In this document: piece after piece, positions 18,242-28,008 of the stretch | Layout: every line of letters begins with the position of its first letter | Numbering within the stretch: the stretch's first letter is position 1 | DNA from: Xanthomonas cassavae CFBP 4642 | Lineage (GTDB): Bacteria > Pseudomonadota > Gammaproteobacteria > Xanthomonadales > Xanthomonadaceae | NCBI RefSeq assembly: GCF_000454545.1 | Contig: NZ_CM002139.1 | Coordinates: 250,833 to 314,832 of the forward strand | Length of the DNA: 64,000 bases | Direction of reading: 5' to 3' | Program-made: the position numbers and the translations under genes | The notes under the pieces: model-generated | The model's database searches: none | Told to the model about the DNA's origin: nothing | What the model saw: the letters and a program-made list of their open reading frames with translations, nothing else

Positions 18242-19035
18242 CAGGCAGCACTCCGGTCGCGGCGTGGCGCGGCATCGAACGCGATCGGGCCATCCGGCTG
18301 CCCGTGCAGGAACTGCTGCACCAACGGGTCGGTGCTGTCTTGCAGGTGTTCGGGCGTGCCGGCGAACACGATGCCGCCGTTGGCGATCACCACCGCCTGA
18401 TCGCAGATCGGCAGCGTCTCGTGCACGTGGTGGCTGACGATGATGCTGGTCAGGCCCAGGCTGTCGTTGAGGCGCTGGATCAGGCTCATGATCACGCCCG
18501 AGGCGATCGGGTCCAGCCCGGTCAGCGGCTCGTCGTAGATCATCAAGGGCGGATCCAGCGCCAGCGCACGTGCCAGCGCCACACGCCGCGCCATGCCGCC
18601 GGACAACTCGCGCGGCCACGCATCGGCAACCGCCAGCAGGCCCACCGCGTGCAGCTTCATCTGTACCAGGCGCTGCAGCACCGGTGCCGGCAGACGCGTG
18701 TGCGTGCGCAGCGGCAGCGCGACGTTGTCGGCGACGCTCAGGTCAGTGAGCAGCCCATTGCCCTGCAGCAACACGCCGACATTGCGGCGCATCTCCAGCA
18801 GCGCGCGGCTGCCATGCGGAATGGCATTGCCGAACAAGGTCACGGTACCGGCCACCGGGCGCAGCTCGCCGGTCAATGCGGCCAGCATCGTGGACTTGCC
18901 GCTCCCCGAAGGCCCGAGCACGGCGGTGATGCTGCCGCGCGGAACCTGCAACGAGACATCGCGCAGAATCGCGCGCCCGCCGCGATCGATGCGGACACCG
19001 GACACTTGCACGACAGGGGCAGCGGACGCCGTCAT
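18241..19035 (-). CDS. mlaF: MlaF ABC transporter ATPase
   Basis: A 264-aa ATPase driving the Mla phospholipid transporter. Walker A is GPSGSGKST near residue 42, the signature is ELSGGMARRVALARAL, and Walker B is LMIYDEPLTGLDP followed by VSHH as the switch histidine. AAAGG lies six bases before the ATG. It is the first gene of mlaFEDCB-mlaA, so the operon promoter should be just above 19035. Confidence 0.96.
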   Translation of the reverse strand: MTASAAPVVQVSGVRIDRGGRAILRDVSLQVPRGSITAVLGPSGSGKSTMLAALTGELRPVAGTVTLFGNAIPHGSRALLEMRRNVGVLLQGNGLLTDLSVADNVALPLRTHTRLPAPVLQRLVQMKLHAVGLLAVADAWPRELSGGMARRVALARALALDPPLMIYDEPLTGLDPIASGVIMSLIQRLNDSLGLTSIIVSHHVHETLPICDQAVVIANGGIVFAGTPEHLQDSTDPLVQQFLHGQPDGPIAFDAAPRRDRSAA

Positions 19036-19534
19036 TGCAGCCTTTAACAGAATTCCAACGCGATAGAGTAACCGTCACAGGGCTGAACATAACCGAACCG
19101 CCGCGTGCAGTATTGTCGCATTCACCGAGCGCCGATGTGGGTTTCCATAGCGCTGTCTGCGTAACAGCGTGTCCTGCAATGCGACCATCGCAAGATCCCG
19201 GATGTTGCAGAGACAAGCGTACGCCGTAGGAGGGAGCTCAAGCGGCCTGCGCCGCAGCACCTGGTCGACGCGCCTGCGTCGCGCGGGCAATGGCGGCCGT
19301 GCTCACCCGATGCATTGCGCACTGATGTGTCGACTGCGTCGCGTTGCCGGAACGGGCGGCTTGTTGGATGCGTCACAAGACACGACGATCGATGGCTCTC
19401 GTCGCCACAGGACCTGTCCATCTTGACTGGCACGCCCAATCTGACGCTCTCCAAGGAAGCGGGTGCTCGCTGGGATGCCAATGCATCTGCGGATGCGTCT
19501 GGTTGCTGTCGCCTGCAGCAAATCCCAGGCGTCC

Positions 19535-19923
19535 CTACAGACGCTGTGCGGCGGGATTGGCGGACAGCACGTGCAAGGCGCGCGCGGTCGTCGCCAAGTC
19601 GGCGCGGCGCAGAAAGATCAGGCCTGGTGCGGGAAGATGCCGGTGGTGGCGATGCAGGGTGTGCGCAGGCATCTGCAGTTCGAGGGAGTGCCCATGAGGT
19701 CCGTCCTGGTCGAAGAGGCGCTACGCGCAGGCTGCGCGAAGGGAAGATGCCGGGCAGCGCGATGCAGAAGTTGATCGCGGTATACGGCTGCAGGTTCGGG
19801 TGCGCCTGGCTGCCGCCGCTGTTGCCGATGGTGGATTGAGACAGCGGTACCGTCGCACCGGGCGCGGCATACAGTGCGCGCGGCGTCGCCGGCGGCAGGG
19901 TGGCAACGTTGTTGGCGAAACCC
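19535..19923 (-). pseudogene. Mdp/phage tail collar-like protein fragment and adjoining debris
   Basis: From about 19923 down to 19735 one minus frame reads NNVATLPPATPRALYAAPGA, then TIGNSGGSQAHPNLQPYTAI and NFCIALPGIFPSRS, the C-terminal end of microcystin-dependent (MdpB)/tail collar proteins. No start and no N-terminal collar domain is present. Below it, in another frame, a short stretch LELQMPAHTLHRHH...LRRADLATTARALHVLSANP ends at 19535 and may be debris of the next gene of that locus, which I cannot name. The rest of 19036-19534 looks non-coding. Confidence 0.65.
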
Positions 19924-19929
19924 CGATCT

Positions 19930-20438
19930 CCGACACAACGGTGGAAGCCGACGAAACGGTGATCTTCAGCATCGCCAGCGGTACCGGCTACGCGCAAGGC
20001 AGCCCGTCCAGCGCCACTGCCACCATCGTCAACGACGATTTTCCCGTCGCGTCAATCGCAGCGGCCCCGGCCAGCGTGGCCGAAGACGGCCCGGCCAATC
20101 TGATCGACATCGTCACCCTGGACCAGACCTCGCCAAGCGCGGTGTCGGTCGCCTTTGGCGTTGCCGGCTGGGGCCGGCTGACCCCGCAGTTGCGCGTGGA
20201 GTATCAGCGCGACTTCCAGGGTCGCGGCGATCCCACCTTGAGCTACGCCGATCTCAGCGGCGGTCCGTTCTACCGCACCGGGCAGGCCGCGTTCGATCGC
20301 AATCGCCTGATGGTGGGCATCGGCGCGGCGTCGTTGACCGAGCAGGGCCTGTCCACGCGGCTGGAATACCGCGGCATCACCGGCGGCGACAGCGGCGACG
20401 ATCAGACCTGGATGATCAATCTGGAAAAGAAATACTGA
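19930..20438 (+). pseudogene. Calx-beta/autotransporter barrel fusion remnant
   Basis: The frame reads DTTVEADETVIFSIASGTGY and continues with the Calx-beta words SATATIVNDDFPVASI and PASVAEDGPANLIDIVTLDQ. At about 20160 it jumps straight into an outer-membrane autotransporter barrel end, GWGRLTPQLRVEYQRDFQGR, finishing in WMINLEKKY. A full gene of this kind would have many Calx-beta repeats and a signal peptide. Here the 5' part is lost and the middle is deleted, with the frame kept across the join. No start codon fits, so it is a relic. Confidence 0.75.
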
Positions 20439-20665
20439 TCGCGCTCCACGTCATGCGGTAAGCGATGCGATGGGCCGGACGCGATGTTCGGCCCATTGCG
20501 TTTTCATGGGCGCATGCGGCGATGCAAGGCGTCCGGGTGCAGGCCCGATGCGGGTTCGAGCGGTTGACGGGCAGGACGCGCATTTGCAGGAGCGCGCCGC
20601 GGTGCCGGTGCCCGCGAAGGTGGCGCGAACGCGTGCCTGCGCGATCCGGCACAATGCAGGCACGC

Positions 20666-23600
20666 ATGCACGCCACGTCCGCGCCCGATTTCCGTCTTTA
20701 TCCATCCAATGCGCTGGATACCCTGGCTGCCCTGCTGGCGCAGGAGCTGCGCCGGCCGGTGCCCGGGCAGCCGGTGTTGCAGCCGGAGGTCGTGCTGATT
20801 CCGCAGGTGGCGATGCGGCGCTGGCTGCAGTCCACGCTGGCCGCCGAGCATGGGGTGGCGGCGAATCTGGAATTCCTGACCCCCGGCGAATTCGTGGCGC
20901 GCGCGCTGGAGCGCAACCTCGGCCCGGCCGACGACGATCTGGAGATGGCCACCACCCAGTGGCGGCTGTACGCCGCGCTGCAGGCCGATCTGGGCAGCGA
21001 TGCGGCACTGTCGCCACTGGCTGGCTATCTGTCCGATGGCGATGCGCTCAAGCCCTGGGCGCTGGCCGGCGAGTTGGGCAGCGTGTTCGAGAAGTACCAG
21101 GCCTGGCGCCGCGACTGGTTGCTGCGTTGGGAAGGCGGCGCCGATGCCGACGACCCGCAGGCGCGGCTGTGGCGCAGCATCGCCACCGGCCGGCAATACC
21201 GCGCGCGCCGCATCGGCCAGTACCTGGATCGCCATGCGCGCGCCGACGGCCCGCTGCCGCAGGGCTTGCCGGCGCGGCTGTTTGCCTTCGCCATCCTCAA
21301 TATCTCGCCCGACGTGTTGCGCGTGCTGGCCACGCAGGCGCGCGTGGGCACGTTGCATTTCTATCTGCCCACGCCCACGCAGGGGTATTGGGGCGATCTG
21401 CAAACCCTGTGGCAACGCCGCCGCGAGGGTGGGGCGGCGGCGTTGTTCGCCGACCAGGTGCAGGAAAACCCGCTGCTGCAGGCCTGGGGCGCGGCCGGCC
21501 GTGACTTCATGGCCCTGATCGGCGATTACGAAGTGGTGCACCCGCTGGCCGAAATCGCCGCCTATGCCGATCCGCTGGAGTCCGGCCGCCGCCCGCTCGC
21601 CGACGGCGGCCTGGGCGACAGCCTGTTGCGGCGCATGCAGAGCGACCTGTTCCATCGCCGCGCCCCGGCGGTGCCGGCCGCATTGCCGGCGGTGAATCGG
21701 CATGACCCCAGTCTGCAGGTGCACGCCTGCCACACGCGCCTGCGCGAGCTGCAGGTGCTGCACGATCAGCTACGCGCATTGCTGGACGATGCGCGCTTCG
21801 AACCGCCGCTGCAGCCGCGCCAGATCGCGGTGCTGTCGCCGGACATCGACCCGTACGTGCCGTATCTGGACGCAGTGTTCGGCAGCCATGGCAGTGACGA
21901 CGCATTGCCTTATGCCTTGGCCGACGCCAGCCCGCTGGCGAGCGAGCCGCTGGCCGAGGTGTTTCTCACCCTGCTGAAGCTGCCGATCGCACGCTTCGGC
22001 CTGCACGAAATCCTGGACCTGATCGCCAGCGCGCCGATCGCCGAAGCCGCCGGGCTGGACGAGGCCGGGCTGGAACGCCTGCGCGGCTGGCTGCATGCTG
22101 CCGGCGCACGCTGGGGTCTGGATGCGGCGCATCGGCGCCAGCACCAGGCACCGGGCGACGATGCCTACACCTGGCGCTTCGCGCTGGACCGGCTGCTGCT
22201 TGGCCATGCCAGTGGTGCCGACGACGATATCGACGGCGTGGCGCCGTGGCCGCAGCTGGAAGGCAGCGCACTGGCTGCGCTGGACACGCTGCTGCGCCTG
22301 CTGCGCGTGCTAGAGCGGCACCAGGCCGCACTGGCCGAGGCGCTGCCGCCGGCCAGCTGGCGCGAGCGCCTGCTGGAGCTGCTGGATGCGCTGATTCCCA
22401 CCGCGCCCTCGGCCCCGCGTGCGCAGCGCGCACTGGACCGGCTGCGTAGCCTCATCGACCAGTTCGCCCGCGATGCGCAGCGCGCGCAGTATCCCGGCAG
22501 CGTGCCGGCCGAGGTGGTGCGTGCGCACTTTGCCGCGGTGCTGGGCGAATCGGACACGCGCGCACCGCTGCTCACCGGCGGCATCAGCTTCGGGCGCATG
22601 GTGCCGATGCGCCTGCTGCCATTCCGGGTGATCTGCCTGCTGGGCATGAACGATGGCGACTTTCCGCGCCGCGACCCGGCGGCCGGGCTCAACCGCCTCA
22701 CCGCCGAACTGGGTACCGAGCGCCGCCGCCACGGCGACCGCTCCACCCGCGAGGACGACCGCTTTTTGTTCCTGCAATTGTTCGCCTCCGCACAGGACGT
22801 GTTCTACCTGAGCTATCTCGGCGCCGATGCGCGCGATGGCAGGCCGCGCGAGCCCTCGGTGCTGGTCAGCGAATTGCTGACCACCGCGGCGCACTACCAC
22901 GCCGCCGCCGATGCCGCCGGTACCTTGGTGGTGCAGCACCCGCTGCAGCCGTTCGCCGCGGCCGCCTTCGGTGCGCAGAGCGAAGCGGGCAAGGACCCGC
23001 GCCGTTTCAGCTATCGCCGGCAATGGCGCCCGGCAGTGGACAGCCTCACCGGCCAGCGCCAGCCGCTGGCGCCGTGGCTGGCTGGCGCGCTGCCGGCCGA
23101 CGCCGGCGGATTGCCGGGCAGCGTGTCCATCGACGAGTTGCGCCGGCTGTTCGGCGACCCGGCCGGGCAGTTCCTGCGCCATCGTTTGGGCATGCGCCTG
23201 CCCGATCCGGCCAGCGAAGACAGCGATCTGGAACCGCTGCTCGCACCCACGCGCGGGCTGGATCACTACGGCTTGCAGCAACAGGTGTTCCAAGCCGCAG
23301 TGGCCGATGACGTGGACGGGCTGTACGAACGTCTGCGCGCGCGCGCGTTGCTGCCGTCCGGCCCGCTGGGACGGCGCCAGCTCGACGAGCGGCTGGCGCA
23401 ATTGCGGCCATATGCGCAGGCCTTCCGGCAGTGGCGTGGCGACACCGACCCGCAGTCGCAGCGGCTGCAGGTGCAGATCGGCGATGTCGCGTTGCATGGC
23501 CGCGTGCCCGGCTGGTATGCGCACGGCGTGGGGCGCGTGCAGGTGGGCGCGCTCACCGGGCGCAATGCGATTGGCCACGGGCTGGAATGGTTGCTGCTGC

Positions 23601-24070
23601 GCGCCGCCGGCGAACAGGTGCCGTATGTGCGTTTCTTCGAGCACGACGACGGCCTGGGCCCGCATCCCATCGATGCGCAACCGCTGGCACCGGCACAGGC
23701 GCAGGCCGCGCTGGGCGAGCTGCTGCAGCTGTATCGACAAGGCCTGCAGGCACCGCTGCCGTTCGCGCCCTATAGCAGCTGGAAATACCACCAGGCCGCG
23801 CGCAGCGACGACCTGGACAAGGCCATCAAGGACGCGGCGGGGCAGTGGCAGGCCAGCTTCGGTTGGAGCGAATCGCAGAGCCCGGAGCTGCGCCTGGTCA
23901 ACCGTGGCCGCGACCCGTTCGCCGATGCGCAGCGGTTCAGCGCGTTCGCCAGCACCAGCCATCGGCTCTACGACCTGCTGGAACGCGCCAACACCGACGC
24001 AATGCTGGATCCGCAGCGCGTGATCGAAAGCTGGCGGCACTGGCATGGCGCGCAGGACGATGGCGAATGA
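20666..24070 (+). CDS. recC: Exodeoxyribonuclease V gamma subunit RecC
   Basis: A 1134-aa RecC subunit of the RecBCD helicase-nuclease that processes double-strand breaks. Landmarks are VVLIPQVAMRRWLQSTLAAE near the N-terminus, GISFGRMVPMRLLPFRVICLLGMNDGDFPR in the middle and ELLTTAAHYH further on. A start at 20654 is in frame too, but CACAAT there looks like a -10 element, so 20666 is preferred. It overlaps recB by ATGA. Gene order recC-recB-recD is normal for xanthomonads. Confidence 0.94.
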   Translation: MHATSAPDFRLYPSNALDTLAALLAQELRRPVPGQPVLQPEVVLIPQVAMRRWLQSTLAAEHGVAANLEFLTPGEFVARALERNLGPADDDLEMATTQWRLYAALQADLGSDAALSPLAGYLSDGDALKPWALAGELGSVFEKYQAWRRDWLLRWEGGADADDPQARLWRSIATGRQYRARRIGQYLDRHARADGPLPQGLPARLFAFAILNISPDVLRVLATQARVGTLHFYLPTPTQGYWGDLQTLWQRRREGGAAALFADQVQENPLLQAWGAAGRDFMALIGDYEVVHPLAEIAAYADPLESGRRPLADGGLGDSLLRRMQSDLFHRRAPAVPAALPAVNRHDPSLQVHACHTRLRELQVLHDQLRALLDDARFEPPLQPRQIAVLSPDIDPYVPYLDAVFGSHGSDDALPYALADASPLASEPLAEVFLTLLKLPIARFGLHEILDLIASAPIAEAAGLDEAGLERLRGWLHAAGARWGLDAAHRRQHQAPGDDAYTWRFALDRLLLGHASGADDDIDGVAPWPQLEGSALAALDTLLRLLRVLERHQAALAEALPPASWRERLLELLDALIPTAPSAPRAQRALDRLRSLIDQFARDAQRAQYPGSVPAEVVRAHFAAVLGESDTRAPLLTGGISFGRMVPMRLLPFRVICLLGMNDGDFPRRDPAAGLNRLTAELGTERRRHGDRSTREDDRFLFLQLFASAQDVFYLSYLGADARDGRPREPSVLVSELLTTAAHYHAAADAAGTLVVQHPLQPFAAAAFGAQSEAGKDPRRFSYRRQWRPAVDSLTGQRQPLAPWLAGALPADAGGLPGSVSIDELRRLFGDPAGQFLRHRLGMRLPDPASEDSDLEPLLAPTRGLDHYGLQQQVFQAAVADDVDGLYERLRARALLPSGPLGRRQLDERLAQLRPYAQAFRQWRGDTDPQSQRLQVQIGDVALHGRVPGWYAHGVGRVQVGALTGRNAIGHGLEWLLLRAAGEQVPYVRFFEHDDGLGPHPIDAQPLAPAQAQAALGELLQLYRQGLQAPLPFAPYSSWKYHQAARSDDLDKAIKDAAGQWQASFGWSESQSPELRLVNRGRDPFADAQRFSAFASTSHRLYDLLERANTDAMLDPQRVIESWRHWHGAQDDGE

Positions 24071-27000
24071 GCGCGCCCACCGCGACCGACCCGTATCTGC
24101 AGCTGCCGCTGGACGGCGTGCGCCTGATCGAAGCCAGCGCCGGCACCGGCAAGACCTTCACCCTGGCCACGTTGTTCACCCGGCTGGTGGTCGAGCGCGG
24201 CCTGCGCATCGGCCAGATCCTGGCGGTGACCTTTACCGAGGCCGCCACCCAGGAACTGCGCCGACGCATCCGCGAGCGCCTGGTGCTGGCCGCCACGCTG
24301 GTGCCCGATGCGCCATCCACCATCGTAGGAGCGCACCCGGGCGCGACCGACCTCGCCGACGACCCGTCGCGGCCAGGTCCGCTCCTACAAGAGCCGCCCG
24401 ACGTCCTGCTCACCCGCGCCATCCTCACCGCGCACCTGGCCGCCGGCACCGAGACCCCGGCCACGCTGCGCCGCCGCCTGCAGCAGGCGGTGGAAGAAAT
24501 CGACCTGGCCGCGGTGTTCACCATCCACGGTTTCTGCGCGCGCGTGCTGCGCGAACACGCACTGGAAAGCGGCCAGGCCTTCGCCGCCCCGCAGCTGCTC
24601 GCCAACGACCGCGAACTGCTGGGCGAAGTGGCCGCCGACCTGTGGCGCCAGCGCGCCGCTGACGCGGTGGTGGCCGAAGACCTGATCGCCCTGTGGTCCG
24701 CTGGCCCGCTGGCGCTGGTCACGGATCTGCGTGCCTTGCTGCGCCACACCACGCTGCTGCCGGCGGCCTGCGCCGACACCGACGATGCCGCCGCCTTGCT
24801 GCAGGCCGTGCATGCTGCCGGCCATGTCCTGGCGGCTGCCTTCCAGACCCATGGCACGGCGTTTTTCGAAACCCTCATGGCTGCCATCGACGGCGGCGTG
24901 CTGAGCAAGGTCAGCTACAAACCCGACTGGCTCACTGCGCTGTGGCACTGGTTCGACGCCTTCGCCGCGGCACCGTCGCAGGACAGCACGCCGCATCCCA
25001 AGCTGGTCAAGTTGACCGCGACCGAACTGGCCGCGGGCACCAACAAGAAGTTCGTCGATCGCACGCCGGCCTCGCCGCTGAGCCACGCCATCGATGGCTA
25101 TCTCACCGCGCTGGCCCGTGTCGAGCAATGGCGGACACGTCGCCGCATCCGCCTGCTGCACGCGCTGCGCGAGGACGCCATCGCCCGGCTCGCGCTGCTC
25201 AAGCGCCAGCGCCGCGTGCAGACCTACGACGACCTGGTCGATGGCGTGGCGCACGCGCTGGAAGGCCCGCAGGCCGACGCCCTGGTCAGGCGCCTGCGCG
25301 CGCAGTACGCCATCGCGCTGGTGGACGAATTCCAGGACACCGACGACCGCCAGTGGGCGATCTTTTCCAACGTGTTCGGCAACGGCCCGCTCGCGCAGGC
25401 GGCCGGCTTTGCGCCGTCGCTGTTCTTGATCGGCGACCCCAAGCAGGCCATCTACGGCTTCCGCGGTGGCGACGTGCACACCTATCTGGCGGCGGCGGTC
25501 AGCGCCGAACTGGCGCCACCGCTGAGCCACAACTTCCGCTCGCGCCCCGGCGTGCTGGCGGCGATCGATGCGCTGTACGCGCAGGCCGGCTACACCGATG
25601 CCTTCCTCACCGACGGCATCGCCTTCCACCCGGTGCAGCCGGGCACCAAGCGCCTGGACACCGACCTGCAACGCGCGGGCGCCACCGCCCCGGCGCTGAC
25701 GCTGTGGCGCGCGCCCGAACCGCCGCCGCCCGCCGCGCCAGCGGCAAAAACCAGGCAAGCCGGAAAGCCCAAGCCCTGGAGCGCCGGCCGCGCCCGCGAA
25801 CTGGCCACCGCTGCCTGCGTGGCCGCGATCCGCGGCTGGCTGGCCGCCGGCCGCGACGGCACCGCCATCATCAACGCACGTCCGGTGCAGGCCGGCGACA
25901 TCGCGGTGCTGGTGCGCAGCCATGGCGAGGCCACCCGCATCCAGCAGGCGCTGGGCGCGGTGGGCATTGCTGCGGTGGCCGCCGGCAAGCAAAGCCTGTT
26001 CGCCACCGACCAAGCGCTGGAACTGCTGGCGCTGCTGCAGGCCTTGCTCGACCCGGGCGACGACAGCCGCCTGCGCGCCGCACTGGCCACGGTGCTGATC
26101 GGGCAGGACGCCATCGCCATCGCCACGCTGGAACACGACGGCGAGCGGCATCGCCGCTGGCAGCAGCAGGCGCTGGACTGGCGCGAGCGTTGGCAACGCG
26201 GCGGCCCGCTGGCGCTGATCGGCGAACTCGGCGCCGCGCACGGGCAGCGCCTGCTGGCCCTGGTCGATGGCGAACGTCGCCTCACCAATTACCTGCAACT
26301 GGCCGAACTGCTGCAGGAGGCCGACGCGCGCGCGCTCGGCCCGCATGGCCTGGTCGACTGGCTGGCGCGCCGCATCGCCAATGCCGACGACAACGACGAA
26401 GCCCAGCAATTGCGGCTGGAATCGGACGCACGCCGCATGCAGATCGTCACCCTGCACAAGAGCAAGGGCCTGGAATATCCGCTGGTGTTCCTGCCGTACA
26501 TCGGCATCGGCCGCGGCGACAAGGGCGCCGGCCGCCATTGCGTGGTGCACGCACCGGAGACCGGTCGCCAGCTGCACTGGAACGTAAAGGAAGACCCCGC
26601 CTGGAGCGCCGCCGAAGCGGCCTGGAAGCAGGAACAACGCGCCGAAGACGCGCGCCTGCTGTATGTCGGCCTGACCCGCGCCGAGCATGCGCTGTGGATC
26701 GCCAGCGGCAGCTTCCACCAGCACGAACGCACGCCGTTGGCCGGCATGCTGCGTGCGCTCGATGCGCTGCAGGGTGCGGCCGGCCAGGGCGTGGTGGTGG
26801 TCGACACCGCCACCCCGCTGCCCGAGCTGCCACGCCTGCCGCCACCGCCCGAGGCGCAGGTGCCGCCTGCGCGCATCCCGCAGCGGCACATCGCCCCGGA
26901 ATGGTGGGTCTACAGCTTCACCCAGCTGGCCAACGCCGATGCCGGCGCCGCCACCGACCCGATGGCCAGCGCCACCGTGGTGGGCAGTGGCGGTACCGAC

Positions 27001-28008
27001 GAACCGGCCGCCAGCGACGCCGCGGCAGCGGTCACCGAGGCAGAGCCGTTCGATCCGCGCTTTGCCGGCAACCGCTTCGGTGTGGTGATGCACGACGTGT
27101 TCGAGCGTTGCGACTTCGCCGCCTGGCAGCACTGGCGCCCCGGCGCGCCGGCGCCCGAGGGCCAGGCCGCCCCGATCACCGAAGCCCTGCAACGCGGCGG
27201 CTACGCGCAGGACGAGCTCGATGACGGCCTGCGCATGCTCACTGCACTGATCGGCAACACCCTCACCGTGATCCTGCCCGAAGGCACCGCCCTGGCCGCC
27301 GTGCCCGAGCCGCAGCGCCGCAACGAAATGGAATTCCACTTCGCCATGCAGCCCACCCGCGTGGACGCGCTGCTGGCGCTGTTGCACCGCTTCGAGGTGG
27401 TCGGCGACCGCCAGGCCTTCGGCGCACGCCAGCGCCTGGAAGGCCTGATGACCGGCCTGATCGATCTGACCTACACCGTCGACGGCCGCTGGTACGTGCT
27501 GGACTACAAATCCAACCGCCTGCCCAGCTACGAACCCGACGCGCTGGCCCGCGTCATGGCGCATAGCGAGTACACCCTGCAGGCACTGATCTACACCGTG
27601 GCGCTGCACCGCTGGCTGCGCTTCCGCCTGGGCGAGGCCTACGACTACGCCCGCGACTTCGGCGGCGTGCGCTACCTGTTCTGCCGCGGCCTGGATGCGG
27701 GACGCCAGTGCATGGACGAGGCCGTGCCCGACCCCATACACGTACCGGTCGCCGGGGCCGACTCCACACGCGACGAGGCGTCCGCGCCCGGCATCCACGC
27801 CTGGCGCTTCGACCCGGCGCTGGTTCAGGCCCTGGATGCTCTGTTCGCCGGCAAGCCTCTAGATCCCGATTCCAGCGACGCCCCAAAGTCTCCCTCCTCC
27901 CAGGAGAGCGACGCCAAAAAGCCCCTCTCCCCCCGGGACCTCGGTCCCCTTCAAGGAGAGAGGGGTTGGGGTGAGGGTCCGTCCGCCCCGGGAACCCCCA
28001 CCCCATGA
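24067..28008 (+). CDS. recB: Exodeoxyribonuclease V beta subunit RecB with repeat-derived segments
   Basis: A 1313-aa SF1A helicase-nuclease. Walker A is ASAGTGKTFTLATL near residue 27, Walker B is LVDEFQDTDDRQW near residue 420, IYGFRGGDVHTY and VTLHKSKGLEYPLVFLP are further helicase motifs, and the nuclease active site is LIDLTYTVDGRWYVLDYKSN near residue 1140. Two stretches are odd. Residues about 86-108 are encoded by a GTAGGAGCG palindrome, and the last 40 or so residues (KKPLSPRDLGPLQGERGWGE) by a CCCCTCTCC repeat. Both keep the frame. It shares ATGA with recD. Confidence 0.94.
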   Translation: MSAPTATDPYLQLPLDGVRLIEASAGTGKTFTLATLFTRLVVERGLRIGQILAVTFTEAATQELRRRIRERLVLAATLVPDAPSTIVGAHPGATDLADDPSRPGPLLQEPPDVLLTRAILTAHLAAGTETPATLRRRLQQAVEEIDLAAVFTIHGFCARVLREHALESGQAFAAPQLLANDRELLGEVAADLWRQRAADAVVAEDLIALWSAGPLALVTDLRALLRHTTLLPAACADTDDAAALLQAVHAAGHVLAAAFQTHGTAFFETLMAAIDGGVLSKVSYKPDWLTALWHWFDAFAAAPSQDSTPHPKLVKLTATELAAGTNKKFVDRTPASPLSHAIDGYLTALARVEQWRTRRRIRLLHALREDAIARLALLKRQRRVQTYDDLVDGVAHALEGPQADALVRRLRAQYAIALVDEFQDTDDRQWAIFSNVFGNGPLAQAAGFAPSLFLIGDPKQAIYGFRGGDVHTYLAAAVSAELAPPLSHNFRSRPGVLAAIDALYAQAGYTDAFLTDGIAFHPVQPGTKRLDTDLQRAGATAPALTLWRAPEPPPPAAPAAKTRQAGKPKPWSAGRARELATAACVAAIRGWLAAGRDGTAIINARPVQAGDIAVLVRSHGEATRIQQALGAVGIAAVAAGKQSLFATDQALELLALLQALLDPGDDSRLRAALATVLIGQDAIAIATLEHDGERHRRWQQQALDWRERWQRGGPLALIGELGAAHGQRLLALVDGERRLTNYLQLAELLQEADARALGPHGLVDWLARRIANADDNDEAQQLRLESDARRMQIVTLHKSKGLEYPLVFLPYIGIGRGDKGAGRHCVVHAPETGRQLHWNVKEDPAWSAAEAAWKQEQRAEDARLLYVGLTRAEHALWIASGSFHQHERTPLAGMLRALDALQGAAGQGVVVVDTATPLPELPRLPPPPEAQVPPARIPQRHIAPEWWVYSFTQLANADAGAATDPMASATVVGSGGTDEPAASDAAAAVTEAEPFDPRFAGNRFGVVMHDVFERCDFAAWQHWRPGAPAPEGQAAPITEALQRGGYAQDELDDGLRMLTALIGNTLTVILPEGTALAAVPEPQRRNEMEFHFAMQPTRVDALLALLHRFEVVGDRQAFGARQRLEGLMTGLIDLTYTVDGRWYVLDYKSNRLPSYEPDALARVMAHSEYTLQALIYTVALHRWLRFRLGEAYDYARDFGGVRYLFCRGLDAGRQCMDEAVPDPIHVPVAGADSTRDEASAPGIHAWRFDPALVQALDALFAGKPLDPDSSDAPKSPSSQESDAKKPLSPRDLGPLQGERGWGEGPSAPGTPTP
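24325..24388 (+). repeat. GTAGGAGCG palindromic repeat inside recB
   Basis: GTAGGAGCGCACCCGGGCGC at the left and GGTCCGCTCCTAC at the right are the two ends of the repeat family seen at 12297-12359. Here the repeat lies within recB and is translated, giving VGAHPGATDLADDPSRPGPLL. Its presence in frame points to insertion into a tolerant loop of the helicase. Confidence 0.75.
27922..27980 (+). repeat. CCCCTCTCC/GGGGTGAGGG repeat forming the recB 3' end
   Basis: CCCCTCTCCCCCCGGGACCT starts the repeat, and AGAGAGGGGTTGGGGTGAGG ends it. It codes for part of the RecB tail and ends about 25 bases before the recB stop and recD start. The same words are found at 7877-8065 and in recD. Confidence 0.8.

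Noticed and set aside
19122..19997. 291-codon minus-strand frame across the relic region
   Set aside because: Only its first part (Mdp-like fragment) resembles a protein; the rest is debris in one open frame and is described as a pseudogene instead.
22310..24046. Long minus-strand frame opposite recC
   Set aside because: A GC-rich shadow of recC: composition is His/Gln/Arg-rich, no family motif, while the plus strand carries a full RecC.
24385..27798. 1137-codon minus-strand frame opposite recB
   Set aside because: Mirror of recB codon bias with no recognisable domain and no start signals; recB motifs are clear on the other strand.
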